64,000 nt of DNA from NCBI GenBank assembly GCA_029213005.1, contig JARGPI010000004.1:124001-188000 (forward strand), in the 5' to 3' direction. Origin of the DNA: Verrucomicrobiales bacterium (GTDB taxonomy: Bacteria; Verrucomicrobiota; Verrucomicrobiia; Verrucomicrobiales; DEV007). This document shows positions 1 through 8,758 of the stretch, piece after piece. A model generated the notes under the pieces. That model was not told the DNA's origin. It searched no databases and saw only the letters and a program-made list of their open reading frames with translations. The position numbers and the translations under genes are program-made. The first letter of the stretch is position 1. Every line of letters starts with the position of its first letter.

Positions 1-1783
1 GCTTGGCATTCATTCGGTTAACGAATTCGGGCGAAAGCTGTTTATCAAACTTACCGACTCGCTTGGCCAGATCCGATGAGGTCATGTGATCGATCGACGG
101 AATCACATGGGGTGAATCAGGCACCATCAATTGCAGAAAATCCTCCGCCACGGAATCTCTGCCGTATAAGCCTTCTTCAAAATCTTTTCGAACCATCGCC
201 AGATCTGTCGAGGTCGTCACTTTCAGTTTATCGAAACTGTATTTCTCAAATCCTTTGGCCAACTCCTGGAAACCGTTCTGCACGTTAATCCACTGTTTCG
301 GATAATTTCGAAACTGAAGCGATGAAATTTCGCGGACCTGTTCGCCGAAGTCGGCAAGTAATCGCTCATACTGCGAATGAGTCGGGGAATCCGCGGCAAA
401 GAGATTTTTGAAGGAGTCGCTAGGCAACACGGCCCGTGCGAAAAACATAATCTTCAACTGGTCGAGGGTGATCTCGTGATTTTCGCTGATGTAGGGGAAA
501 ACGCCTTCTTCCGTTTTCTTTTTACCTCCAAGTAACTTGGCATCAAAGAACTCAAGCCACTCGTCCGCCGACTTCAGAGAGATCAGCAACTCCAGGTTAT
601 TTTCACTGCCTTCACCGAAGAACATGGAATCCAGATGTTCGCTCCGTTTCTGATAAGTCTTAATATTGCGGTGGCCGTCCGGCGCAAAAAACTGTGCATT
701 GGCGAGAATCACCTCAAGCTCTTCGTTCATCGGAACGCGAAGAGTCCCCGCTTCCCGAACTTCGTTGGAGCCGATGTAATAGGATTGATCCCGGTAGAAT
801 TTAATTGTGGTTAAGGCCCGGTTCGTCTCCTTGGGAGAAGCCACCAGATCGTCGATATTCTCCACCAGTTGAGTAACCGCCCGTGCATGGGACAAGGCAG
901 TCTTCTGATAATCTTGAAGCGTGGTGATTCCGATCACGTCACGATTCAGCTCTGGGAACACTCTGGCCGCAGCTGAGGCAACAGGCAAACTCCAGTCCCG
1001 CAACATCCCGCCTTTGACGTAGCGCTCTCTGGCGAATTCTTTTACTGCGGGCTTGAGCTTTTTCTCCATCGCGGAGTTAAACTGAAACTCCAGGTCGGAA
1101 TTTTCCGCCATCGCCGCTTTAAAATCCGGGGAGTTGGTTACGCCCCGGAGGACACAGAGCGCTTTCAAGCTCCGCCCCAGAGTGGATGGCTGCCTTTCGA
1201 AAGTCGTACCCAGATAGTAAGGGCCTGCCATCCGCTCGACAAATTTAACCCATTTGATTAGACCGGCACTGTCAGGATCTTTTCCGGTCTTGATGAGCCC
1301 GAAGAGGCGGTTTCCCAACCCCAGCTCGCTATCCTCAAACAACTTTTCGATGAGCTTCTGTCGAGCTTCGAATCCGCCAAAGTTCTGCGCTGCTGAAACC
1401 CCGAAGAAATCCTTCCCTTTTACCAGATTATCAATGGTGGCTTCCCCGCGAAACTTTGTCTCCGGATAATCCTGAGCGAGGTCGATCTGAGCGATCAAAA
1501 ACTGTATTTGCTGCCGTAGCACACTGATTTTCGGTGTGCCTGAGGGAATTTCAACGCTCCCGATCTTCACCGCACCGTCGGATGGCTCGGTCGAAAAACT
1601 ATCTTCATCAAGGGATGAAAGTAGCCGCTTCAATTCCGAAAGTGCTTTTCCGGCGGCATCGTTGGCGGCGGCTCGCTCTTTCTGCCAGTCATCACCATCC
1701 TGCCCATGAACCATGGAAGAGGTGATCGACAGCAAAAGGAGGGACATAAATGCCCCTGCCAGCACTTTCATGCTTAATTTCAT
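1..1783 (-). CDS. Large secreted protein of unknown function, 3' end outside the window
   Basis: Reading the minus strand from the ATG at 1783 gives an uninterrupted frame of about 594 codons that runs off the left edge, so the C-terminus is missing. The N-terminus (MKLSMKVLAGAFMSLLLLS, then a small-residue region ending near VHGQ) is a clear Sec signal peptide, so the protein is exported. The mature part is hydrophilic, rich in charged helical-looking sequence, and has no membrane segment, cysteine-based heme motif or catalytic motif that I recognise. An in-frame ATG lies five codons downstream and could be the true start. The next gene on the same strand starts at 2634 and ends 56 nt upstream, so co-transcription is possible. 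I do not recognise the family and assign no function. Confidence 0.8.
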   Translation of the reverse strand, partial: MKLSMKVLAGAFMSLLLLSITSSMVHGQDGDDWQKERAAANDAAGKALSELKRLLSSLDEDSFSTEPSDGAVKIGSVEIPSGTPKISVLRQQIQFLIAQIDLAQDYPETKFRGEATIDNLVKGKDFFGVSAAQNFGGFEARQKLIEKLFEDSELGLGNRLFGLIKTGKDPDSAGLIKWVKFVERMAGPYYLGTTFERQPSTLGRSLKALCVLRGVTNSPDFKAAMAENSDLEFQFNSAMEKKLKPAVKEFARERYVKGGMLRDWSLPVASAAARVFPELNRDVIGITTLQDYQKTALSHARAVTQLVENIDDLVASPKETNRALTTIKFYRDQSYYIGSNEVREAGTLRVPMNEELEVILANAQFFAPDGHRNIKTYQKRSEHLDSMFFGEGSENNLELLISLKSADEWLEFFDAKLLGGKKKTEEGVFPYISENHEITLDQLKIMFFARAVLPSDSFKNLFAADSPTHSQYERLLADFGEQVREISSLQFRNYPKQWINVQNGFQELAKGFEKYSFDKLKVTTSTDLAMVRKDFEEGLYGRDSVAEDFLQLMVPDSPHVIPSIDHMTSSDLAKRVGKFDKQLSPEFVNRMNAK

Positions 1784-1839
1784 GATGTTAATAGTTCGGA
1801 GGGCCAACATATAAACATTTATTTACCAATATCAATGTT

Positions 1840-2634
1840 CTAATCACCTTTTGCGGTCGTGACAGCGAAAATGCCGCCAAACCAATTGCTTTCGCGCAAA
1901 GGTGGCGTCATTCCTCTGATAAACACGTAAGAGATGTCACCATCCAAATACAGAGCATCGGGACAGTTAAGTTTTTCCACAAACAGAGTAGAGAAATTAA
2001 AAAGATTGGAAAGTCCTTTTTTTCGATCGTGGATGGTGCAGGCGAAAACGATTTCACCATCTCTGGTGACGCCTACGCCGTTTCGATGTCTCGTCGAAGT
2101 GGAGTCCCGGGTAAGAATTGGATGAATTTTGTTGTTAAAAGCGAGCAGCGGCCCCGATTGGTTCGCGATCCGGATCGGCGAAGCCGGTTTTAAAGTCTTC
2201 ATCCGGCTCGATTCGACAATCCCCGTCGTTCCATCTTCGAGCAAATAAAAGACGCCGTTCGGTTTCAGGTAGAAATTGGGGGTAAACTCGCTCTCTCTCG
2301 TCTTTTTGAACTCCTCCAGATTCAGATCCACAATGGTTTTACCTTCGGAAATATGAAGCCCGGTCGACAGAAAGTTCGGTTCAAATATCCCGGCATTGAC
2401 GGCGAATTTCAGCTGCAGCCCTTTGCGGTTAAGCCGTTCCTCCAGCTTTAAAAAGGTGTTCGGCTTCCCTTTTTCCTCCCCGAGGAACAGCTCCAGCTTC
2501 TCCTTTTTGGGATCGATGCGGTAAATCCAATATTCCGCGCCCTCGTGCTCGATTTTTTCAGCGGCTGAGAGTGCCGACACACTTAATGCAACCAGCAGGG
2601 TGATAATCTTCAGCGTGTGTGTCGGGGTAATCAT
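1840..2634 (-). CDS. Exported phosphodiester glycosidase (NAGPA/DUF2233-like) protein
   Basis: This is a 264-residue protein with an N-terminal signal peptide (hydrophobic stretch IITLLVALSVSALSAA, residues 10-25). The body carries the signatures of the NAGPA/DUF2233 fold: FAVNAGIF near residue 77, RNGVGVTRDGEIVF near 185 and DALYLDGDIS near 228. Members of this family remove GlcNAc from phosphodiester-linked sugars or act on related glycans; the bacterial substrate is generally unknown. The assignment rests on these motifs, and the substrate here cannot be inferred. Between its start and the upstream DUF1080 gene lie two palindromic repeat units (2671-2710), so they fall in the 5' region of this gene. 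The protein fits the exported glycan-handling character of the first 10 kb. Confidence 0.75.
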   Translation of the reverse strand: MITPTHTLKIITLLVALSVSALSAAEKIEHEGAEYWIYRIDPKKEKLELFLGEEKGKPNTFLKLEERLNRKGLQLKFAVNAGIFEPNFLSTGLHISEGKTIVDLNLEEFKKTRESEFTPNFYLKPNGVFYLLEDGTTGIVESSRMKTLKPASPIRIANQSGPLLAFNNKIHPILTRDSTSTRHRNGVGVTRDGEIVFACTIHDRKKGLSNLFNFSTLFVEKLNCPDALYLDGDISYVFIRGMTPPLRESNWFGGIFAVTTAKGD

Positions 2635-2669
2635 TGGTCACTAATGGATGAAAAACAGTTAAACACAAA

Positions 2670-2710
2670 ACTGTGCCCTGTACCATCCAAAACTGTACAG
2701 GGTACAATCG
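2670..2710. repeat. Palindromic repeat locus A (two units)
   Basis: Two facing copies of the dispersed unit. 2671-2688 is a diverged copy (TGTGC-CCT-GTACC core). 2692-2709 is a perfect consensus copy with core TGTACAGGGTACA. They lie between a DUF1080 gene and the phosphodiester glycosidase gene, both on the minus strand. The same unit occurs at four further loci in this window. Confidence 0.9.
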
Positions 2711-2716
2711 TCAAAA

Positions 2717-3373
2717 TTACAGTTTCCTGGCCCGGATATTCCGGACCGTAAAAGGCAGGCCGTGGTCCTGAATGCAAATCCGGCCCGATGCAGCCAGCTC
2801 TTTGTCCTTTGGCTTTTTCTCTCTCAAATTCATATCCTGAACCAGCTTCCCATTTAATACGACGGTCAAACGATCAGCTTTCATCGAAACCGTCATTCTT
2901 TGCCATTCGCCCGCAGGTTTAGCCGCATTGACGAGTGGACCACCGGTTCTAATCACCCCACCCATGTCGTGATGGCCCAACTCTTTCTCAACTCCGTGGG
3001 AGTCGAGGATCTGGATTTCAAAACCCGATTTGGTCGGATCAATCGAGTCCGCACAGCGAAAATAAAGACCGGAATTCCCGCCCTCGGTGTATTTGAACTC
3101 AAAATCCACGACAAAATCCGCGTACTCATCCTTCAGCCAAATGTAGGAACCATACCGGGTCCAACCTTTCTCCCCTTCTCGCGGCGTGAGGTGCAGAGAG
3201 CCGTCCGGCTGGATCTGCCAATTTCCCTCGGTCTCGATATTGGAGAGATCTTTGCCGTCGTAAATCACAGTGTAGGATGGGTCATCCTCCGCTGGATGCT
3301 GGGTCACAACCGATTCATCAGCTAAAACGAGCGACGTGAGCGCGAAAACACAGAGACTGAAAGTAAGCTTCAT
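2717..3373 (-). CDS. Exported DUF1080 (3-keto-disaccharide hydrolase-like) protein
   Basis: A 218-residue protein with a signal peptide (MKLTFSLCVFALTSLVLA) followed by one DUF1080 domain. Family hallmarks are visible: the opening YTVIYDGKDLSNIE, the strand FVVDFEFKYTEGGNSGLYFR near residues 87-106, and GFEIQILDSHG near 118. DUF1080 is a concanavalin-like beta-sandwich. Characterised members hydrolyse 3-keto-glycosides, but many PVC paralogs are of unknown specificity. It is divergently oriented to the sulfatase-like gene, with a spacer of roughly 55-100 nt that must hold both promoters. A separate DUF1080 protein lies at 61605-62237, and a third copy forms the N-terminus of the dehydrogenase at 4942-8634. 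Function beyond carbohydrate binding or hydrolysis is inference. Confidence 0.85.
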   Translation of the reverse strand: MKLTFSLCVFALTSLVLADESVVTQHPAEDDPSYTVIYDGKDLSNIETEGNWQIQPDGSLHLTPREGEKGWTRYGSYIWLKDEYADFVVDFEFKYTEGGNSGLYFRCADSIDPTKSGFEIQILDSHGVEKELGHHDMGGVIRTGGPLVNAAKPAGEWQRMTVSMKADRLTVVLNGKLVQDMNLREKKPKDKELAASGRICIQDHGLPFTVRNIRARKL

Positions 3374-3474
3374 CCGGGCACCTTATGAAATTTTCCACCC
3401 TCTCACAACTCCGCAAAGAGGGCGGCTCAATGAAGGAGATCGCTTTTCCAAATTCCCATGTAAAATTGAAGGCG

Positions 3475-4965
3475 ATGCGGACTGCCTTTTTCCTACTCCT
3501 CCTCGCTGCTACCTGCGCAACCACCCGTGCCGAGCGCCCCAATGTCCTCATTATGATTGCCGACGACCTTGCCTGGGGCGACCTCAGTGCGAACGGAAAC
3601 CGCCATGTGGAAACGCCGCACCTCGATTCACTGATCGGCGAAGGCCTGAAATTCGACAAATTTTACGCGACTCCATCCGGAGCCAGCTCGTCCGCCAGCC
3701 TCTTGACCGGGCGGTATCACTATCGGACCGGCTGCGTAGGCGACGCCGGCCCCGAGGCCATGATGTATGGCAGCGAGAAGACCCTCGGCGATATCTTCGG
3801 TGAAAACGACTATCGAACCGGCTGGTTTGGCCGGTGGCATCACGGAGACAACTGGCCTCACAACGCGGCGGGACAGGGATTTCAATTCACCGGGCCCGAC
3901 ATTGCTGCAGCTATCCCTTTTCTGGAAACCAAAAGCCCGGAGCCGTTCATGGGAATTGTCCTACTCCCCGCCCCAAGAGTGGAAAACGGCGAAAAACTGA
4001 GTGCTGAAGAGCGATCCCGAAAGGTGAATGAAGGCATTGCGTTCGTGGATCAAAAAGTTGGTCAGCTTCTCGAGCTTTTGAAAACAGCGGAGCAACGCAA
4101 AAATACGATCGTGCTTTTTCTCTCCGACAATGGTCCAGATCAATTCGGCGGAACCGAAGGGCGATACAATGGCTATTTCTACGGCGGAAAAGGCAGCGTT
4201 CACGAAGGCGGGATTCGCGTCCCCTGCTATGTTTCCTGGCCCGGAAAAATTCAGGAAGGTTCCCGATTCACCAGAATCACGTCGCTGATCGACTGGTATC
4301 CAACGCTTGTCGAGCTGTGCGAACTCGAGTCAGAAACCCGTCAGTTGCCTATCGACGGTAAAAGCCTGGCCCCCGTGTTGCGAAATGCCGGGAACAGCGA
4401 AAACTGGCCGAACCGGATCCACTTCACCTCGTGGACACCGGAAGGTTATGCCGTCAAAGAAGCGAGTGTTTCCGTGAGGACCGACCGTTGGCTCGCTCTC
4501 CGCGATCCCCGCTGGCGACGCGACAAGACAATTTTAGAATCCCGGAGCGGATGGGAACTTTACGATCTAAAAACCGACCCGTTTCAAAGTCGCGACCTCG
4601 GCGATGAGTACCCGTTTTTGCTCAGTGAATTAAAAGCGGACTACGCCTTCTGGATCGATCACACCACCGACGATGGAATCGGCCCGATTTCGACCCACAT
4701 CGGTCATCCGGAATGGCCCACGGTAACGCTGCGCCCCAATCAAAAGATGACCTGGCCGATCCGGGTCGTTACGGATGGAACTTATCAAATCGAAGCAGTC
4801 TTCGACGATGGAACGAAACCCTGCGAAATCCTCGTTGGCAACGCCACCTACCGACTTCCCGGAGACCACACCATCGAGTTAAATGGCGATATCACTGATA
4901 TCAAAGTCACCTCCGGAAAGGTCACGGCACTGAAAATCACTTCACTGCTTCAAAAAAGCGAGTAG
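3475..4965 (+). CDS. Sulfatase-fold exported protein with degenerate catalytic motif
   Basis: The frame encodes an alkaline-phosphatase-superfamily sulfatase. I place the start at the ATG at 3475 because it gives a normal signal peptide (MRTAFFLLLLAATCATTRA). An ATG at 3430, preceded by a purine-rich GAGGG, and one at 3385 are alternatives. Metal-site motifs are kept: IADDLAWGDL near the N-terminus and FLSDNGPD, plus the family motif KGSVHEGGIRVP. The formylglycine motif normally reads C/S-x-P-x-R before the conserved LLTGR. Here the ungapped equivalent is G-A-S-S-S (residues 69-73), so the modified residue, proline and arginine are all gone. The lysine of the usual GKWH is arginine (R120). 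The fold is clear, but ordinary sulfatase chemistry looks impossible. The stop overlaps the convergent dehydrogenase gene by 24 bp. Confidence 0.85.
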   Translation: MRTAFFLLLLAATCATTRAERPNVLIMIADDLAWGDLSANGNRHVETPHLDSLIGEGLKFDKFYATPSGASSSASLLTGRYHYRTGCVGDAGPEAMMYGSEKTLGDIFGENDYRTGWFGRWHHGDNWPHNAAGQGFQFTGPDIAAAIPFLETKSPEPFMGIVLLPAPRVENGEKLSAEERSRKVNEGIAFVDQKVGQLLELLKTAEQRKNTIVLFLSDNGPDQFGGTEGRYNGYFYGGKGSVHEGGIRVPCYVSWPGKIQEGSRFTRITSLIDWYPTLVELCELESETRQLPIDGKSLAPVLRNAGNSENWPNRIHFTSWTPEGYAVKEASVSVRTDRWLALRDPRWRRDKTILESRSGWELYDLKTDPFQSRDLGDEYPFLLSELKADYAFWIDHTTDDGIGPISTHIGHPEWPTVTLRPNQKMTWPIRVVTDGTYQIEAVFDDGTKPCEILVGNATYRLPGDHTIELNGDITDIKVTSGKVTALKITSLLQKSE

Positions 4966-7900
4966 ATCGGCCATCTCCTGCTTCGAGATAATCCCCTCCA
5001 GACCAATAGGCATCAGAGAAAGCCCGAGGGAACTCGTGCTCTTGATCTGGTTTCTGGGAATCGTTTCAGAATGCCCTCCCGGAACGCGAATTTCGACCGA
5101 GCCCCCCGTTTCCGACGCAACCAGCCCCGCAAAGGTCTGACCACCTTTCGTTTCGATCTGATAGGCCGCCCATCGCTCCTCCACCGCGCGGTTTGGATCG
5201 AGAATATCCGTCAAAAGCGCCGCGTTCGGCTTGATTTTTACGTCAGCCAGCGACGGGCCGACATCGACGCCGATTTCCCCCACTTTGTGACAGGTCACAC
5301 AGGCCCCTTTTTGAAAAACCTGTTTGCCCGCTTCCGGATCACCGGTGAGACCGGCAATGCCTTTTTGATAGTCAGCCACCACTTTAGCGCGATCGCCATC
5401 GGTCTTGCCGAACAATTCTGTCGCAAGCGCTTTCAGCTCTTCATTGCTGGATCGACCGTAAGACCAGCGTTGCATCGGCGGCATAATCGAAGCCGGAATT
5501 TCGCCCGCCTTCATCTTTTTCATCAAAGTAAGAGCGGTTTTTGAATTGGTTGCAATCAGATTAAGAGCTTCCCGCCGGGGTGTCGGTCCAAGTTGATCCC
5601 ATCGCTCAAAAAAGAAATCCGCAACCGCCTCCCGGTTAAACCGACTCATCTCCTTACAGGCCGCAATCTGGATTCCTATCGGTTCGGTTTGCTCGATCAG
5701 TTTCGCGACCATCTTGAAAGTCGGCCCTTGGCCCAGTTGCGCAGCCAGAGGCAGCGCCGCGAGCCGGATCTCGGGGGATTTGGACCGGTCCATGACCGCT
5801 TCAACCGAGCGGTCGACGATTGCCTTTAATTTCGCGGAATGGGTTTTCAATTCTGCGGGCGGAGACGAAATTAACGCGGCCAAAGTCTTTTGTTTTAATG
5901 CGCTGCGCCGGAGACCGAGCGAAACCCCCTCGGAAAGAGCAAACTGCCAGGGTTCCGGCTGTGCACTCTGCTCCATCGCAGCCAACACCATCGCCAGCTC
6001 ACCGACGTCGCCTTTTGCGGAGACCACAGTGGCCAATTCCCGGATCGTATCGGTGTAAGAAAGATCATCTCTCACTTCGTCGTCCTGAATCAACCCGGTC
6101 AGAATCTGCGCAGCGCGATCCTTCGACCCGCTCAAAATTGCTTTACGGGTCCACGGATCACTTCGCTTTGAAGGCTGTTTGAGAACCGCTGCGAAAACAT
6201 CGTTAAGCCCCTCGTCATCCAACTCACCCAACTTCAAAATCGCCTGAAACGCGACCCGTCCCGAGCGGTTTTTTGCCAGGTCGATCAACTTGGTTCGATA
6301 TTCGGGCGCATCCACGATGGCGAGAGCATTCTCGACCACTCCATCTGAGCTGTGGTTAAGCGCCATTTCAATCGCGGTGTCGTCCAGCTTGCCTTGTCCC
6401 TGAAGCAACCACAAGGCATGAACAAAAGCTTCGGGGGAAGCCGTGTTTTGAAGCAAGGCGGCGGCACCATCCGATTTCCCTTTTTCCATCAGGAGTCGCT
6501 GCGCATGAGTTCGCTGCCAGCCATTTTCACTCTCGAGAAGGCTCAACAATGCCCCGGAATCGTCCGGCAGGGACTGAGCCTTGCCCGGCCCGCCACCGAC
6601 CGGCACGATTCTCCAGATCCGACCGTGATCAAACCCTGCTCTCATGTAATGAGATTTCGCAAATTCTTCGGGAAAAAAGCGCGCGTGATCGATGAATCGT
6701 CGATACATATCGCAGATGTAAAGTGAGCCGTCGGGACCGTTACGAACATTCACCGGTCGAGCCCAATCATCGCTTGAGGCGAGAAATTCATGATCCCCCA
6801 CAACTCGCTCCACTTCGAAACTTCCCCCTTTACCCGAAATTTTCCCGCGGGTCACCACTTGAGCAGTCGGATCGCAGACGAAGATATTGCCTGCCAGTTC
6901 CGGAAGGATATCCCCCCGGTAAACCGCCGTCCCACATGCCGCAGTATAAGTCCCCGCATGAGCAACCGATGTGGTATGGCTCAGTTTTAGAGGTCGTAAC
7001 TTCGCTCCCGCCGGCTCAATATCCTCCTGAACCTGTGAAATTGCCGCAAACGGATTTCGCTTCGCCGCTTCCTCCGACATGACCGCAAAAATCACCGGGT
7101 TACGGTTAGTTGAGAAAAAATGGTGATTCCAATTGTCAATCGTCGCTCCGAACTGCCCACGCCCGCCGATCGCCGTTAATTTTTTAGCGTAAGGATCAAA
7201 GCGGATGTTCCGGCTGCTCGCGAGAATCTTCTCATCGGGAGCATCGGCAGGATAAATCTCCTTCAAATCAAGACCGTTGTTGAAATAGATCGCATTATCC
7301 AGCCCCCAACGCGGGGACGATACCTGAAGCTGATTGTGACGCGGCTCATTCTGAGTGAACAAGGTTTCCCGCAGGTCAGCGGTCCCGTCGCCATCGGTAT
7401 CTTTCAGAAAAAGAACCGCCGTCCGTGTTGTCGCGACGAGCCCTCCATCCATCGGCAGCAAACCCTGAACATGATCCAGATTCCCCGCCCAGGTCGTGGC
7501 ACCGTCCATGACGCCATCACCATCCTTGTCACTGAGCAGTCGGATTCGCGAGAGAAACTCGCCCTCACCCGCAGGTAAAGGATAATCGCCCATTTCCGCG
7601 ACAAACATCTGTCCCCGGGCATCCCAAACCACATCTACCGGATCGCAAACCACCGGTTCAGACGCCACCAGTTGAATCTCAAAACCCTCCTCGATCTTCC
7701 ACGCAGCTTTCGACTCCTCCGGACTGAGCGGCAGTCGGCGCGGCAGAATGCTTTCTCCATCGGTGCGATAACCGGTATTTGTGGAACGTTGTTCCTCCTT
7801 CCACTCTTCCTCAACTTTATCGAGCGGCCAGATCTCCCAGCGCCTGATCTGCATTTCGGCGGCTTCACTCTGAAGGCAAATATAACCGGCGCGGGGCGTC

Positions 7901-8634
7901 ACCTTAGTTGCCTCATTCACCTTTACTCCGTTGATCAGAAGGCTGATGGTATCGCCCCGGCAAATCACTTCGAGACGGTTCCACTCACCCGGCGGATTTT
8001 CGATATCCCTCGCGCCCCGGTAGCCTTTTACATCTCTCCAATCCGGATCCCGATCCTTCCAGTTCACCCGCCCTACGATTTTATTTTCCTCCGGGAAAAC
8101 CATTGGGGTCCCCGCTGTCTTATCCCAGAATGGCTCTCCATCGCGGTCTTTGGATACCTGAGCCGTCATCTTAGTCGGAGCCGGGGTTTTCGTTTCATCA
8201 CGAGCTGCGAGAGCAATCAAATCCCCGGAACCACCCTCAATCAACTGCGCTTGGAACGAACTGAGAAACATGTCTCCAAAAGCACCGTCCTCCCCGTAGC
8301 CATGAACCAGGACCCCACCATCGCGAGCTCCGTCAAGACGGCTCCCGTAAGTTCGCTCTGCCCACTGGTATTCCAGAACAAGATGATAATCCTGATAACT
8401 CTGCTTCGTCCTCAAATACCCCCAGCCTTTCCCCGTGACGTGAAGGAGATGATCTTTCAGGCTCCAGACCTCCTCCCGCTTATCGCTCAGTGATCGCTTT
8501 TCATTGAGATGATAGGTAAAATCGGAAAATTCAGGATCGGAAAGCAGATCAATTTTTTGCCCGGGAACTTCGCCACTCTTTCCCAATCCGGGTAAAATCA
8601 GAAAACAGACGGCAGCAAAAAAGCGAAATTTCAT
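4942..8634 (-). CDS. DUF1080 - PVC-type membrane-bound dehydrogenase - HEAT - cytochrome c fusion
   Basis: This 1230-residue exported protein has a signal peptide (residues 1-20). A DUF1080 domain covers roughly residues 35-275. A beta-propeller dehydrogenase of the PVC type spans about 315-690, with VASEPVVCDPVDVVWD and the aspartate-rich loops DKDGDGVMDG and DTDGDGTADL. HEAT-like helical repeats follow (about 700-1040). The C-terminal heme-binding domain carries CVTCH at residues 1112-1116. Such proteins are thought to oxidise sugars or alcohols at the cell envelope and pass electrons to a c-type heme; the substrate is unknown. The fused DUF1080 suggests a carbohydrate ligand. Its 3' end overlaps the sulfatase-like gene tail to tail by 24 bp. 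It is divergent from the GH71/99-like gene, with a shared upstream region of about 120 nt. Confidence 0.9.
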   Translation of the reverse strand: MKFRFFAAVCFLILPGLGKSGEVPGQKIDLLSDPEFSDFTYHLNEKRSLSDKREEVWSLKDHLLHVTGKGWGYLRTKQSYQDYHLVLEYQWAERTYGSRLDGARDGGVLVHGYGEDGAFGDMFLSSFQAQLIEGGSGDLIALAARDETKTPAPTKMTAQVSKDRDGEPFWDKTAGTPMVFPEENKIVGRVNWKDRDPDWRDVKGYRGARDIENPPGEWNRLEVICRGDTISLLINGVKVNEATKVTPRAGYICLQSEAAEMQIRRWEIWPLDKVEEEWKEEQRSTNTGYRTDGESILPRRLPLSPEESKAAWKIEEGFEIQLVASEPVVCDPVDVVWDARGQMFVAEMGDYPLPAGEGEFLSRIRLLSDKDGDGVMDGATTWAGNLDHVQGLLPMDGGLVATTRTAVLFLKDTDGDGTADLRETLFTQNEPRHNQLQVSSPRWGLDNAIYFNNGLDLKEIYPADAPDEKILASSRNIRFDPYAKKLTAIGGRGQFGATIDNWNHHFFSTNRNPVIFAVMSEEAAKRNPFAAISQVQEDIEPAGAKLRPLKLSHTTSVAHAGTYTAACGTAVYRGDILPELAGNIFVCDPTAQVVTRGKISGKGGSFEVERVVGDHEFLASSDDWARPVNVRNGPDGSLYICDMYRRFIDHARFFPEEFAKSHYMRAGFDHGRIWRIVPVGGGPGKAQSLPDDSGALLSLLESENGWQRTHAQRLLMEKGKSDGAAALLQNTASPEAFVHALWLLQGQGKLDDTAIEMALNHSSDGVVENALAIVDAPEYRTKLIDLAKNRSGRVAFQAILKLGELDDEGLNDVFAAVLKQPSKRSDPWTRKAILSGSKDRAAQILTGLIQDDEVRDDLSYTDTIRELATVVSAKGDVGELAMVLAAMEQSAQPEPWQFALSEGVSLGLRRSALKQKTLAALISSPPAELKTHSAKLKAIVDRSVEAVMDRSKSPEIRLAALPLAAQLGQGPTFKMVAKLIEQTEPIGIQIAACKEMSRFNREAVADFFFERWDQLGPTPRREALNLIATNSKTALTLMKKMKAGEIPASIMPPMQRWSYGRSSNEELKALATELFGKTDGDRAKVVADYQKGIAGLTGDPEAGKQVFQKGACVTCHKVGEIGVDVGPSLADVKIKPNAALLTDILDPNRAVEERWAAYQIETKGGQTFAGLVASETGGSVEIRVPGGHSETIPRNQIKSTSSLGLSLMPIGLEGIISKQEMADLLAFLKQ

Positions 8635-8758
8635 GTGGTTAAGCTACAAATGACTGGAGTGAGTCACAATCCCCGTTTCACGCCAAGAGGATGAACGTAC
8701 CGTGATAATTACCTGGGCCGATTTCGCTCCGCGCGGGAGTCTTTTGGTAACTCAATCC

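Noticed and set aside
2670..2710. Repeat locus A as a rho-independent terminator for the DUF1080 gene
   Set aside because: The core has only five pairs per arm in each unit, there is no T-run, and the same sequence lies inside a coding region elsewhere.
7672..8493. Long open frame on the plus strand, opposite the DUF1080-dehydrogenase gene
   Set aside because: It is wholly antisense to a well-supported family gene, has no recognisable domain and shows the composition of a shadow frame.
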